Shown here: positions 10,027-18,621 of the stretch, piece after piece | Numbering within the stretch: the stretch's first letter is position 1 | Layout of the letters: the number at the start of each line of letters is the position of its first letter | Origin: Salinibacter ruber DSM 13855 | GTDB lineage: Bacteria; Bacteroidota; Rhodothermia; Rhodothermales; Salinibacteraceae | Direction: 5' to 3' | DNA: 64,000 bases | NCBI RefSeq assembly: GCF_000013045.1 | Contig: NC_007677.1 | Coordinates: 1,054,001 to 1,118,000 of the forward strand | Notes under the pieces: generated by a model | Told to the model about the DNA's origin: nothing | The model's database searches: none | What the model saw: only the letters and a program-made list of their open reading frames with translations | Made by a program: the position numbers and the translations under genes

Positions 10027-12117
10027 ATGGCTTCGGAGCATCCTACCGAAAATAGTCAGACGACCGAAGGGGCCGCAGGTGTCGAGCAGGATCTGGGGGC
10101 CGTCCTGACCGGACAGAACACGCCCTCCTTCATCGCACGCCTGGGCCGCGAGGCGGAGACGGCCCTCGGGTCTATTCTCGACCTGGCGGGGCGACTGCGG
10201 GACGCTTCCTCCGACATCGACGCGGTGACGACGAAAATCCAGGGGCGTGGCGAAACCCTTCGAAGAACCTTTCGGTCTCTGAGGCACCTTGCGCGTCTGT
10301 CCGACGAGGACGGCGCCCCCGATTCCGAAGAGGTCGATGCCGTTGCCCTGGCCCAAGAATGCCTCGATGAGCTCGATTCGGCCGCCCGCGGCACGGGACT
10401 CGAACTTGCTCTTGAGGCGCCGTCGTCCCCCGTCGAGATCACGACGAACGGGGCGACGCTGCGCCAGGCGCTGCGCCACCTTCTCGCAAATGCGATCACG
10501 TCCACCGCCCAGGGAGCGGTGACCCTTCGCGTCGACGAAGAGGACGCCGGGATCGCCTTTCGCGTCGAGAGCACCGGTACCGGGGGGCCTGGGGAGCCCG
10601 ACGGGGATCTTTCGTCGCTGTTTGAGCCTTTTGGGCAGCGAGAGCCGGAACAGGGGGCATCGCCGAAAGGGCTCGGGCTCGGCCTGCCGCTCGCCAACGC
10701 CTTTTCCGATTATCTGGGGGGAGCCCTTGACGTTGAGAGCGGTCCCGAGGACAGACGGGGGGTTACGCTACGCGTGCCCCGTGACATTGTGGGGGCCACC
10801 CAGGAGGAAACCGACACGGGGGAGGACCGAGAAGCAATTCGTCTGCTGGTTGTGGAGGACAACGACGTCACCCGCCGGCTGCTCCGCCGAATGCTCGAGG
10901 ACGCCTACCAGGTCGACATGGCCGAGGAGGCCGGGGAGGCGATCCAGCAGGCCGAAGAGGAGGCCTACGACGTGTTCATTCTGGACGTGAACCTGAAAGA
11001 CCGCCGCACCGGTGTAGAGGTGCTTCAGGCAGTGCGCAGGATGGAGGGGTACGGGTCCACCCCTGCGGTCGCCTGCACGGCGTACGCCCTGGACGACCAC
11101 CGCGAGCATTTTCTCCGGGCCGGATTCGACGACGTCGTGGCGAAGCCGGTCACCAAGCGCGAAATTCTCGATGTCGTCGATCAGCGGCTCGAAGAGCCTA
11201 CTTCGTCGGAGGTGGAGGCCCCGGAAATATCATTGTCGGGGATTGAACTCCCCCCAATCCCGACCACACTCATCGAGGTCGCAAGTCTCGCGTCCAGCCC
11301 CGAGTCCCCCGACGTGGAGGCGCTCACGGAGGCGTTGCAGAAGGACGCGGTGGTGTCGCAGTGGCTCATTCGCCACATCAACTCGGCGTACTACAGCATG
11401 CGGGAGTCCATCGATACCGTCGAGCGGGCCGTGCGGTACCTCGGCTTTCAGCCGGTGTGCAACCTCATCCTGACGAAAGTGATTGGGGAGAGCTTTTCCG
11501 GTGCCGAGGAGCCGGAAGGGGAGCAGGTCCAGCAGTACATCATGAAAACCAGTGTGCTGGCGGCCTACGTGGCCCGCGAGCTGTCGAAGGAGATCGGCTT
11601 CGAGGAGCCCGGCGTGGCCTATACCGGCGGCATTTTTGCCCAAATCGGCCGGCTGGCCCTGCTCGAAGACGAGGGCGAGACCTACGTCGACCTTTGGTTT
11701 GAGGAGCAGGACCGGTCGGCGTCCTTTCGGGGCCCGCCCCCGCAGGGACAAGAGATTCTGCACTTCGAAGAGGACTACGTGCAGAACGGCCTTGCGGTGG
11801 GGAAGGCGTGCGGCGTCTCCGACAAATTGCAGGCTGTCCTCCGGGCCCACCACCGTCCCGCCCGGGCCCGTACGGCGTTCCGCCCGCTCGTCCCGCTCGT
11901 CGCGGTGGCCTTCAAGGTGGCCCACCACGCCGACGACCTCGAAGACGAGAATCCGTGGGACGGCGAGGAGGCCCTCGCCCGCGACCTTCAGGGGTTCCAG
12001 GTGACCCGTCACGTAGTCGAGGGGCAGCCCCTTTCCGAGCGGAAGCTGATCGCGCTGGTCGTGGACATCGTCGGGGATGCCATCGAGTTCGTCGACGAGG
12101 TTCTGGATGCGGCCTAG
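10027..12117 (+). CDS. Degenerate histidine kinase / receiver / HDOD signalling protein
   Basis: Protein of 696 residues with three parts. The N-terminal third has a helical dimerisation-like segment and HATPase_c (about 135-260, G box PKGLGLGLPLANAF). A receiver domain follows (about 271-392, LLVVEDND, phospho-acceptor Asp320 in FILDVNL, conserved Lys in AKPVTK). The rest is an HDOD domain (from about 408, LPPIPTTLIEVASL, then LIRHINSAYYSMRESIDTVERA). Where a histidine kinase would have SHE(I/L)RTPL, this one reads GREAETAL, so the phospho-acceptor His is replaced by Arg41. Self-phosphorylation at the usual site is therefore unlikely. The receiver may take phosphate from one of the neighbouring orphan kinases (inference). 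HDOD proteins are usually regulatory scaffolds in motility, stress or second-messenger control. Confidence 0.88.
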   Translation: MASEHPTENSQTTEGAAGVEQDLGAVLTGQNTPSFIARLGREAETALGSILDLAGRLRDASSDIDAVTTKIQGRGETLRRTFRSLRHLARLSDEDGAPDSEEVDAVALAQECLDELDSAARGTGLELALEAPSSPVEITTNGATLRQALRHLLANAITSTAQGAVTLRVDEEDAGIAFRVESTGTGGPGEPDGDLSSLFEPFGQREPEQGASPKGLGLGLPLANAFSDYLGGALDVESGPEDRRGVTLRVPRDIVGATQEETDTGEDREAIRLLVVEDNDVTRRLLRRMLEDAYQVDMAEEAGEAIQQAEEEAYDVFILDVNLKDRRTGVEVLQAVRRMEGYGSTPAVACTAYALDDHREHFLRAGFDDVVAKPVTKREILDVVDQRLEEPTSSEVEAPEISLSGIELPPIPTTLIEVASLASSPESPDVEALTEALQKDAVVSQWLIRHINSAYYSMRESIDTVERAVRYLGFQPVCNLILTKVIGESFSGAEEPEGEQVQQYIMKTSVLAAYVARELSKEIGFEEPGVAYTGGIFAQIGRLALLEDEGETYVDLWFEEQDRSASFRGPPPQGQEILHFEEDYVQNGLAVGKACGVSDKLQAVLRAHHRPARARTAFRPLVPLVAVAFKVAHHADDLEDENPWDGEEALARDLQGFQVTRHVVEGQPLSERKLIALVVDIVGDAIEFVDEVLDAA

Positions 12118-12208
12118 CCCCGCCCCCGGAGGCGTCTGCGCAGCCGCTTCTGATTGCCCGGCACGCCCCCACCTCCCTGCCTCAGGGGACAACGGGACGC
12201 ACAGGCGA

Positions 12209-14683
12209 TTAGGAGGGCCCGGCAGTGGCGGACCGGCGGGCACTGAGCTGTAGCACCAGCCGTCGCGTGCTGGTGAGGAGGTCGGACTCGAGGATGACGT
12301 TGCGGGCCGGAAGGCCCAACGCGCCGAGGCGGGCCGTTACGTCGGTGCCGTTGCTGTGCTGGGTCGTCACGGCGAGCAGATGCTCGGGGTCGATCTGGGC
12401 CTCGTCTACGAGCCAGCGCGTGATGCGGAGGGCCTGCGACGGGGCGGAGGGGTCGACGTGGAGGACGAGGTCGCGCACCTCTCCCATGCGGTCCCGACGG
12501 TCCTTCAGGGTAGCGGCGCTGCAGGAGCGAACGTCGAAGTGGGCAACCACCTTCTCGTCGTGCTCCAGGTAGCGGGCGAGGCCCTCCTGGGCCCGGGGCG
12601 TCTGCTCGACGACTAGGATGGGATGGCGGTCGGCACTGGGGCGCGGGGCGGGCGGGAACGTGTGGGCTACGGACTCCTCCAGCGCCACGTCGTAGAGAAA
12701 GTCCGCCACCTGGTCGGGGAAGGCCCCCTCGTCGGTGTTCCAGTCGGACTGAAACGGGTTCATGAGGCAGGTGCGGAGGAGGGTCAGCGACGCCCCGTTC
12801 TCCGCGGCCTCCTGCACCACGTCCGTGGGCAGCAGGTCCTCCAGGATGTGCGCGTAGCCGGCCACGTCGACCTCGGTGCGGGAGAGCAGGAAGGCGTACT
12901 GGTTGATGTCCTCCCGCCCGTCGACGGTCATCTGCTGCCAGATCCGGTTCGTGTAGTCGTTCAGGGAGGCGACGCTTTCGACGCCCGGGGCCGGGGCGAT
13001 GACAAAGCAGAACGCGACCGTCTCCGGGTGGTGGAACGGGCGCAGGTTCAGCTCCCCCTCGGCGGCGGAAAAGCGCTCCGTCAGCGCCTCAAAGAGCTGC
13101 TGGTTGGCCCGGATGCAGTTTTCCATGAAGCGCCCGTGCCCGTCGGGCGTGAGGGGCACCATCGCCTGCGACAGGTAGCAGCTGACGGCCACGGCGCCGG
13201 GGCGGGAGCCCTCCAGCGTCCACTGCCCCAGGAAGCCGCCGAACCCGGACTGGTCCTCGTCGGCGAGGTACGGCGCCTTGTAGGCGATGGCGTCGCGGAC
13301 GTGGTAGTCCCGGAAGAGAACGGCGCCCGCGGGGTAGGGCACGTAGCCGAACTTGTGAGGGTCGATCGTGATGGAGTCCGTCGCGGGGAGCGTCGCGAGG
13401 GCCTCCGCGTCGTCGGCGGGCAGGAGGCCGTCGGGGCCCGCGAGGTCGTCGTCGAGCTGGGCGGGCGGGACGAAGTTCCCGTCTTCCGTCTTCGGGAGAA
13501 GGGAGGCAAAGAAGCCCCCGAAGGCGGCGTCGCAGTGGTGCCAGAACGTGAGGCCGGCGTCGCCGACCTCCTGGCGCACGGCCTCAATCTCGTGCAGCGG
13601 GTCGATGGCGCCCTCCTCCGTGGTGCCCACGATGGAGACGACCCCAAGCACCGGCTGCCGGTTCTCGATGCACGCGTGGAGCCGCTCGCGCAGCGCGTCG
13701 GTGTCGAGGCGGATGCGGTCGTCCACGGGAACGGTCTCCAGCGCGTCGGCCCCGAGGCCCACCACGTCCATGTTTTTCTGCCAGCAGTAGTGGGTCGCCT
13801 GCGAGATGAACACCTTCGGCAGACGGGCCGGGTCGTCGGGAAATGCGCGGTTGTACTGGAGCAGAAACGAGGCGAGCCCGGCCCGCCGCACGCTGGGGAG
13901 CGCCTCCTGAAACGCCTGCGCCCGTGCCGGCGGCCCCTCCTGCAGGGTCGCCTTGATGCGCAGGTGCAGGTCGGTGATGGCGTCGATCGGGAGGTTGGAG
14001 AGGCGCCACGTGGACAGGGCGTCGAGGGCTGCGCGCTCGCCGGTGGCGGTCGTCACCTCCAGGTCGGCGAACGACGCTAACGCGTCGGTCTGGTGGGCGA
14101 CGAGGCGGACGGCCAACGGGTAGAGCCGAATGTTGCGGGCGATCCAGAGCGTTTCCAGGTTTGCCACCGTCCCGCCGCTGCAGAGGTGCCCCCAGCTGTA
14201 GGCCGAGCGCCGCGCGTGGGCGTCGCGGGGCAGCGTCTCGGGAAGAAACGTGGGGTAGCCCACCATCTCGGCAAGGGCCTTGAAGTAGGCCCGCTCCTCC
14301 CGCACCGTCTCCGGGGACACCTCCGCCACCACGTTGTTTTGGTTGTAGAGGAGCCCGGCAAAGTAGCCCACGAAGGCGGGCAGCGACGGGTCGCTCACGA
14401 TGTGGGCCACCTGCCGCGGCGAGTAGAGCGGGGCCGCGCGCTTCAACTCCGCCAAAATTTTTGAAAGCTCGTCCCGAAGCCGGGCCGACATGTCGTCGAA
14501 CGCCTCGGTCCGCTTGTCCCGCTCATCGATCAGGCGGGGGTCCCGCGGGTGAAAGTTGCGGCGCCAGAAGACGTGGTCGCGGAGCACTTCGAGGAGCAGG
14601 CGCTCCAGCTCGTCGGCGTTCTCGCCCTTCGGGCCGAGAAAGGCGGCCTTGTGGAGTGCGTCAGAGGACGGGGGGGTGGACAT
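12209..14683 (-). CDS. PLP-dependent group II decarboxylase with extra C-terminal domain
   Basis: Protein of 824 residues. The core (about 90-650) is a group II amino-acid decarboxylase of the glutamate/aromatic-amino-acid type: a glycine-rich GHLCSGGTVANLE region, HCDAAFGG (the Asp that contacts the pyridine nitrogen), and the PLP-binding Lys444 in IDPHKFGYVPYPAGAV. Substrate cannot be told from sequence. It is much longer than typical family members (450-550 aa). Residues 687-824 form an added alpha/beta domain starting HPILVVEQTP, which looks like a receiver or other flavodoxin-like fold with no obvious phospho-acceptor Asp. The start MSTPPSSDALHK at 14683 is preferred over an ATG 54 bases upstream. 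It converges with the HDOD gene. Confidence 0.88.
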   Translation of the reverse strand: MSTPPSSDALHKAAFLGPKGENADELERLLLEVLRDHVFWRRNFHPRDPRLIDERDKRTEAFDDMSARLRDELSKILAELKRAAPLYSPRQVAHIVSDPSLPAFVGYFAGLLYNQNNVVAEVSPETVREERAYFKALAEMVGYPTFLPETLPRDAHARRSAYSWGHLCSGGTVANLETLWIARNIRLYPLAVRLVAHQTDALASFADLEVTTATGERAALDALSTWRLSNLPIDAITDLHLRIKATLQEGPPARAQAFQEALPSVRRAGLASFLLQYNRAFPDDPARLPKVFISQATHYCWQKNMDVVGLGADALETVPVDDRIRLDTDALRERLHACIENRQPVLGVVSIVGTTEEGAIDPLHEIEAVRQEVGDAGLTFWHHCDAAFGGFFASLLPKTEDGNFVPPAQLDDDLAGPDGLLPADDAEALATLPATDSITIDPHKFGYVPYPAGAVLFRDYHVRDAIAYKAPYLADEDQSGFGGFLGQWTLEGSRPGAVAVSCYLSQAMVPLTPDGHGRFMENCIRANQQLFEALTERFSAAEGELNLRPFHHPETVAFCFVIAPAPGVESVASLNDYTNRIWQQMTVDGREDINQYAFLLSRTEVDVAGYAHILEDLLPTDVVQEAAENGASLTLLRTCLMNPFQSDWNTDEGAFPDQVADFLYDVALEESVAHTFPPAPRPSADRHPILVVEQTPRAQEGLARYLEHDEKVVAHFDVRSCSAATLKDRRDRMGEVRDLVLHVDPSAPSQALRITRWLVDEAQIDPEHLLAVTTQHSNGTDVTARLGALGLPARNVILESDLLTSTRRLVLQLSARRSATAGPS

Positions 14684-14968
14684 GGCGGGCGGAAGTTGTT
14701 GGCGAGAAGCAGGAGTGAGCCCTACGGGACGGGGCAAGAATCTTTTCGGTGTGGCGGATTTTCACGGAGGGGGCGGGGGCTTGGCCGGCCCCTGGCCAAC
14801 GAGATCGTGAATTCTTCGTCGCGGACGGGGGGGCACCCGTGCTGTGGAGCGGAACCCGGAGGGGGCTTGGGCGAATACCTGAAATCGACCGTGCCCTGTT
14901 CTATCCTGTGGCGTGCCGGCTGCCCAGTCGGCCTGCGTTCTGTCTGCCTCACCGACCCGGTCGCGCGC

Positions 14969-15454
14969 ATGCCGACGACCCAAACCACCAAGATCAACCA
15001 GCTGCTGGACCCGGAGCACGTCCGCATCGGGCTGGCTGAGCCCTCGAAGACCGCGGTGATCGATGCGCTCGTCGACGTGCTCACCGGCCACGGGGCCATC
15101 AGTCGCCTCGACGACGTGCGGGCGGCGATCTTTGCGCGGGAGGAGAAGATGTCGACCGGGGTGGGGAAGGGACTCGGCCTCCCCCACGCCAAGACCCCGG
15201 CGGCCTCCAATACGGTCGCGGCCTTCGCGACCACCGACGAGCCGGTCGACTTCGGGGCGGTCGACGACGTGCCCGTGCAGATTCTCCTGCTGCTCGTGGG
15301 GCCGGAGGAGCACAAGTCGCAGCACGTCAAAATCCTGGGCCGCATCTCGCGGCTCGTAAGCCGGGAGCCGCTGCGGGAGCGCCTTCTGGACGCCGAGACG
15401 CCGGAGGCGGTGATCAAAACCCTCCGCGAGGGGGAGGCCGCGCTCCGGAGCTGA
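14969..15454 (+). CDS. PTS EIIA domain protein (fructose/nitrogen type)
   Basis: Stand-alone EIIA protein of 161 residues, PTS_EIIA_2 family (PtsN/FruA-like). The active-site His73 lies in GLGLPHAKTP, the family's phospho-His signature. The helix LVGPEEHKSQHVKILGRISR is also typical. No EIIB/EIIC is nearby, so a regulatory role like PtsN or a link to another carrier is more likely than direct sugar transport (inference). The start MPTTQTTKINQLL matches the usual N-terminus of the family; the open frame upstream is not domain-like. It is followed 70 bases later by hisS. Confidence 0.9.
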   Translation: MPTTQTTKINQLLDPEHVRIGLAEPSKTAVIDALVDVLTGHGAISRLDDVRAAIFAREEKMSTGVGKGLGLPHAKTPAASNTVAAFATTDEPVDFGAVDDVPVQILLLLVGPEEHKSQHVKILGRISRLVSREPLRERLLDAETPEAVIKTLREGEAALRS

Positions 15455-15524
15455 GGCCGGGGGCGGCGCGCAGTAGAGGGCGGGGACCCACTTCTCTGAT
15501 CTTCTTGAGCGATTCCTGTTGCCA

Positions 15525-16832
15525 GTGAGCACTTCGTTCCAAAACATCAAGGGCACCTTCGACATCCTGCCGGACGCCTACACCGACGACGGGGGGACGC
15601 GGGTAGCCGCCAGTGCCGAGTGGCGCCACGTGGAGGCCACGGTCCGCGACGTGATGCGTCGCCACAACTTCGAGGAGATCCGGACGCCCGTGCTGGAGCC
15701 CACCGAGCTGGTGGCGCGCGGGGTGGGCGAGTCGACCGACATCGTGCAGAAGGAGATGTTCGCCTTCGAGCGGAGCGACACGCAGTACGTCCTGCGGCCC
15801 GAAATTACGGCGCCGGTCGTGCGCTCCTTCCTCCAGCACCACCTCGACCAGCGCGGCGGGGTGCAGAAGTTGTTTTACATCGGCCCGTGCTTCCGCGCCG
15901 AGCAGCCGCAGAAGGGGCGCTACCGGCAGTTTCACCAGTTCGGCATCGAGGTCCTGGGCGCGGATCAGCCCCGGGCCGATGCCGAAACCATCGCCGTGCT
16001 GATGGCCGTGTGCGAGGCGCTCGGCCTGTCCGACCTGCGCCTCCGCCTCAACACGCTCGGGACGCCGGAGCGCCGCGAGGAGTACGTCGCCGCCCTGCAG
16101 GACTACCTGGCGCCGCACGCCGACGAGCTGTCGGAGACGAGCCGCCGTCGCCTGGAGCAAAACCCGCTGCGCATCCTCGATACGAAGGTGGAGCACGAGC
16201 AGGCGCTCCTGCGCGACGCGCCCACGCTCATCGACTTTGTCAGCGACGAAAGTCTCGCCCACTACGATGAGGTCAAGAGGCTGCTCGGCGACCTGGGCGT
16301 TGAGTACGACGAAGACCCTCACCTCGTACGGGGACTGGATTACTACACCGAGACGACCTTCGAGCTCGAACACCCGGGCCTTGGGGCGCAGAGCGCACTC
16401 GCGGGTGGGGGGCGCTACGACCGGCTCGCGGAGGTGTTGGGCAGCGACGATCCGGTGCCCGCGGTCGGCTTCGCGGCGGGGATGGAGCGCCTTTTCCTCG
16501 CGCTCGATGCGGCGGAGGCGGACCGGCCCGGGGCGGACACGCCCGATGTTTTCATCGCGGCCCTCGGCGACGAGGCGGAGGCGTGGTGCTTCCGCACGGC
16601 CCAGGAGCTGCGCGCGGGGGGGCTCCACGTGGCCCACGACCTCATGGGCCGGTCGCTCAAGGCGCAGATGAAGGAGGCCAACCGGCAGAACGCCCCGTAC
16701 GCGATGATCATTGGGGGCAACGAGTTGGAGGCCGGGGCCGCGACCGTCAAAGAGATGGAGAGTGGGGAGCAGGAGGACGTTCCGTTTGACGACCTGGTCG
16801 AGTACCTCACCAGTCCCGCCGAATCCGCTTAG
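15525..16832 (+). CDS. hisS: Histidyl-tRNA synthetase
   Basis: Class II aminoacyl-tRNA synthetase of about 435 residues that charges tRNA-His. Motif 2 is CFRAEQPQKGRYRQFHQFG, and the histidine-specific motif is LVRGLDYYTETTFE. Motif 3 (AVGFAAGMERLFL) and the C-terminal anticodon-binding domain (about 335-435) follow. Length is normal. The start is not an ATG: GTG at 15525 (MSTSFQNIKGTFDIL) or TTG six bases earlier; there is no strong Shine-Dalgarno to choose between them. Confidence 0.95.
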   Translation: MSTSFQNIKGTFDILPDAYTDDGGTRVAASAEWRHVEATVRDVMRRHNFEEIRTPVLEPTELVARGVGESTDIVQKEMFAFERSDTQYVLRPEITAPVVRSFLQHHLDQRGGVQKLFYIGPCFRAEQPQKGRYRQFHQFGIEVLGADQPRADAETIAVLMAVCEALGLSDLRLRLNTLGTPERREEYVAALQDYLAPHADELSETSRRRLEQNPLRILDTKVEHEQALLRDAPTLIDFVSDESLAHYDEVKRLLGDLGVEYDEDPHLVRGLDYYTETTFELEHPGLGAQSALAGGGRYDRLAEVLGSDDPVPAVGFAAGMERLFLALDAAEADRPGADTPDVFIAALGDEAEAWCFRTAQELRAGGLHVAHDLMGRSLKAQMKEANRQNAPYAMIIGGNELEAGAATVKEMESGEQEDVPFDDLVEYLTSPAESA

Positions 16833-16887
16833 CGGGGATCCGCACTGGGGAATGTTTGCTGACTGTCGACAATTGTCTCTCGTCTCA

Positions 16888-18123
16888 ATGCCGAAGAAGG
16901 TGTGGGTGCTTTTTCTCTTGTGCGTGGGGCTGGTACTAGGGTGTCGGTCCCGCAGGCAGGCCATGAATGGGGAGGGGACGTCCGTGCGGGCCATGACCTA
17001 CAACATTGAGGACGTGCGCACCGCCGACCTGCGCCGGACCGACCACCCCCGACTCCAGCGGGCGGCGGCGCGCATTCAGCACCTCGCCCCCGATGTGCTG
17101 CTCGTCAACGAGATGACCTACGACCAGCCGGGCGACCCCGGCTACCGGGCGGGCGACCCGGAAGGCCGCAACGCCCAGCGGTTCGTCCACCATTACCTCT
17201 CCACGCCGCAGGCCGACTCCCTCGACGGCCTCTCGTACCGGACGGTGATGCTCCCCGTCAATACGGGGCTGCACAGCGGGCTCGATCTCAACAATGACGG
17301 GCAGGTCGCGCCGGCCGTCCCGGAGATCCCCGGCGCGCCCGAGGACGGCAGCGTGCCCCCACAGACCGACGCGGGGCGCACCTACGGCAACGACGCATGG
17401 GGCTTCGGCACCTTTCCCGGGCAGTACGGCATGGCCCTCCTCGTCCGTGACGATTTGACGGTGCTCCGCGACTCGATCCGCACGTTTCGGCTCCTGCCGT
17501 GGCACGAGAAGCCGAACGCGTCGGTGCCCCTCGACACCACCTCGTTTGAGCCCTGGTACAGCCCGGCAGAGTGGGCCGCGGTGCGCCTCTCGTCCAAAAG
17601 CCACTGGGACGTGCCGGTGCGACTGCCCAACGGAGAGGTCCTGCACGTGTTGGCGAGCCACCCCACGCCGCCCGGGTTCGACGGGGTGGCCCGACGCAAC
17701 AATCACCGCAACCACGACGAGGTGCAGTTCTGGAGCGACTACCTGAACCAGGCCGCCTACGTCGAGGACGATTCGGGACGGGGGGGCGGCCTGCACGACG
17801 ACGCCCCGTTCCTCGTCATGGGGGACCTGAACGCCGATCCGGACGACGCGTCGATCTTCCGGAACGCCATCCGGCACCTGATCGGCCACGAGCGCGTCGA
17901 CGGGGGCGTGGTGCCCGAGGCCTCGCCGGCGCGGCAGGCGGACTATCCGGACCTCGACCCCGACGACACGTCGCGCTGGGGGGCCCGCATCGACTACGTG
18001 CTGCCGGCCGCCACCGTGGCTGTCGACGACGCCGGGGTGTGGCGGCCCGCTCCCGCCCGCGTCCCCGACGTGCCCGTGAGCGACCACTTTCCGGTCTGGG
18101 TGGACGTGCGCGTCGGCCCGTAG
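16888..18123 (+). CDS. Endonuclease/exonuclease/phosphatase-family lipoprotein
   Basis: Protein of 411 residues, probably lipid-anchored. The signal peptide MPKKVWVLFLLCVGLVLGC ends in a lipobox. The rest is an endonuclease/exonuclease/phosphatase fold: TYNIEDV, LLVNEMTYD (metal-binding Glu), MGDLNADPDD and, at the end, VSDHFPVWVDV (catalytic Asp-His). The substrate could be nucleic acid or a phosphoester; export suggests extracellular scavenging. The start at 16888 is set by the signal peptide; the frame is open further upstream into hisS, but that part is not protein-like. Confidence 0.85.
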   Translation: MPKKVWVLFLLCVGLVLGCRSRRQAMNGEGTSVRAMTYNIEDVRTADLRRTDHPRLQRAAARIQHLAPDVLLVNEMTYDQPGDPGYRAGDPEGRNAQRFVHHYLSTPQADSLDGLSYRTVMLPVNTGLHSGLDLNNDGQVAPAVPEIPGAPEDGSVPPQTDAGRTYGNDAWGFGTFPGQYGMALLVRDDLTVLRDSIRTFRLLPWHEKPNASVPLDTTSFEPWYSPAEWAAVRLSSKSHWDVPVRLPNGEVLHVLASHPTPPGFDGVARRNNHRNHDEVQFWSDYLNQAAYVEDDSGRGGGLHDDAPFLVMGDLNADPDDASIFRNAIRHLIGHERVDGGVVPEASPARQADYPDLDPDDTSRWGARIDYVLPAATVAVDDAGVWRPAPARVPDVPVSDHFPVWVDVRVGP

Positions 18124-18176
18124 ACCGCGCCCCCTCACCGTCACGACAATTCCCAATCTTCTCTTCGTTGCTTGTT

Positions 18177-18605
18177 ATGGAGTGGAGACAGGACACCGTC
18201 CGCCTCGCCCCGAAGCCCCGCGGGTTTCACCTCGTCACCGATCAGATCCTGGAGCGTGGACCCCGCCTGGACGACTTTCAGACGGGCCTCCTGCACGTCT
18301 TCATTCAGCACACCTCTGCCTCCCTCACGATTAACGAGAATGCCGCCCCGGCGGTGCGCGGCGACATGGAGCGTCACTTCAACGAGATGGTGCCCGAGAA
18401 CCAGCCCTACTACCAGCACACCGTGGAGGGCCCCGACGACATGCCCGCCCACATCAAGGCGTCGCTGCTCGACACGAGCCTCTCCGTTCCCCTCCAGGAT
18501 GGGCAGCCGGCCTTTGGCACCTGGCAGGGCATCTACCTGAACGAGCACCGCGACAACGGCGGCGCGCGCTCGGTGGTGGTGACGGCCTATGGGGAGACGG
18601 CGTAG
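18177..18605 (+). CDS. YjbQ/UPF0047 family protein
   Basis: Protein of 142 residues covering the whole UPF0047/YjbQ family: HTSASLTINENA, the conserved acidic segment DDMPAHIKASLLDTSLSVP, and the C-terminal GTWQGIYLNEHRDNGGAR. Members show weak thiamine-phosphate synthase activity and are often annotated as secondary thiamine-phosphate synthase; the physiological role is unsettled. The ATG at 18177 gives the family's usual N-terminus. It converges with the minus-strand oxidoreductase, whose end is only 16 bases away. Confidence 0.9.
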   Translation: MEWRQDTVRLAPKPRGFHLVTDQILERGPRLDDFQTGLLHVFIQHTSASLTINENAAPAVRGDMERHFNEMVPENQPYYQHTVEGPDDMPAHIKASLLDTSLSVPLQDGQPAFGTWQGIYLNEHRDNGGARSVVVTAYGETA

Positions 18606-18621
18606 TGCCGCAGAGGGCAGG

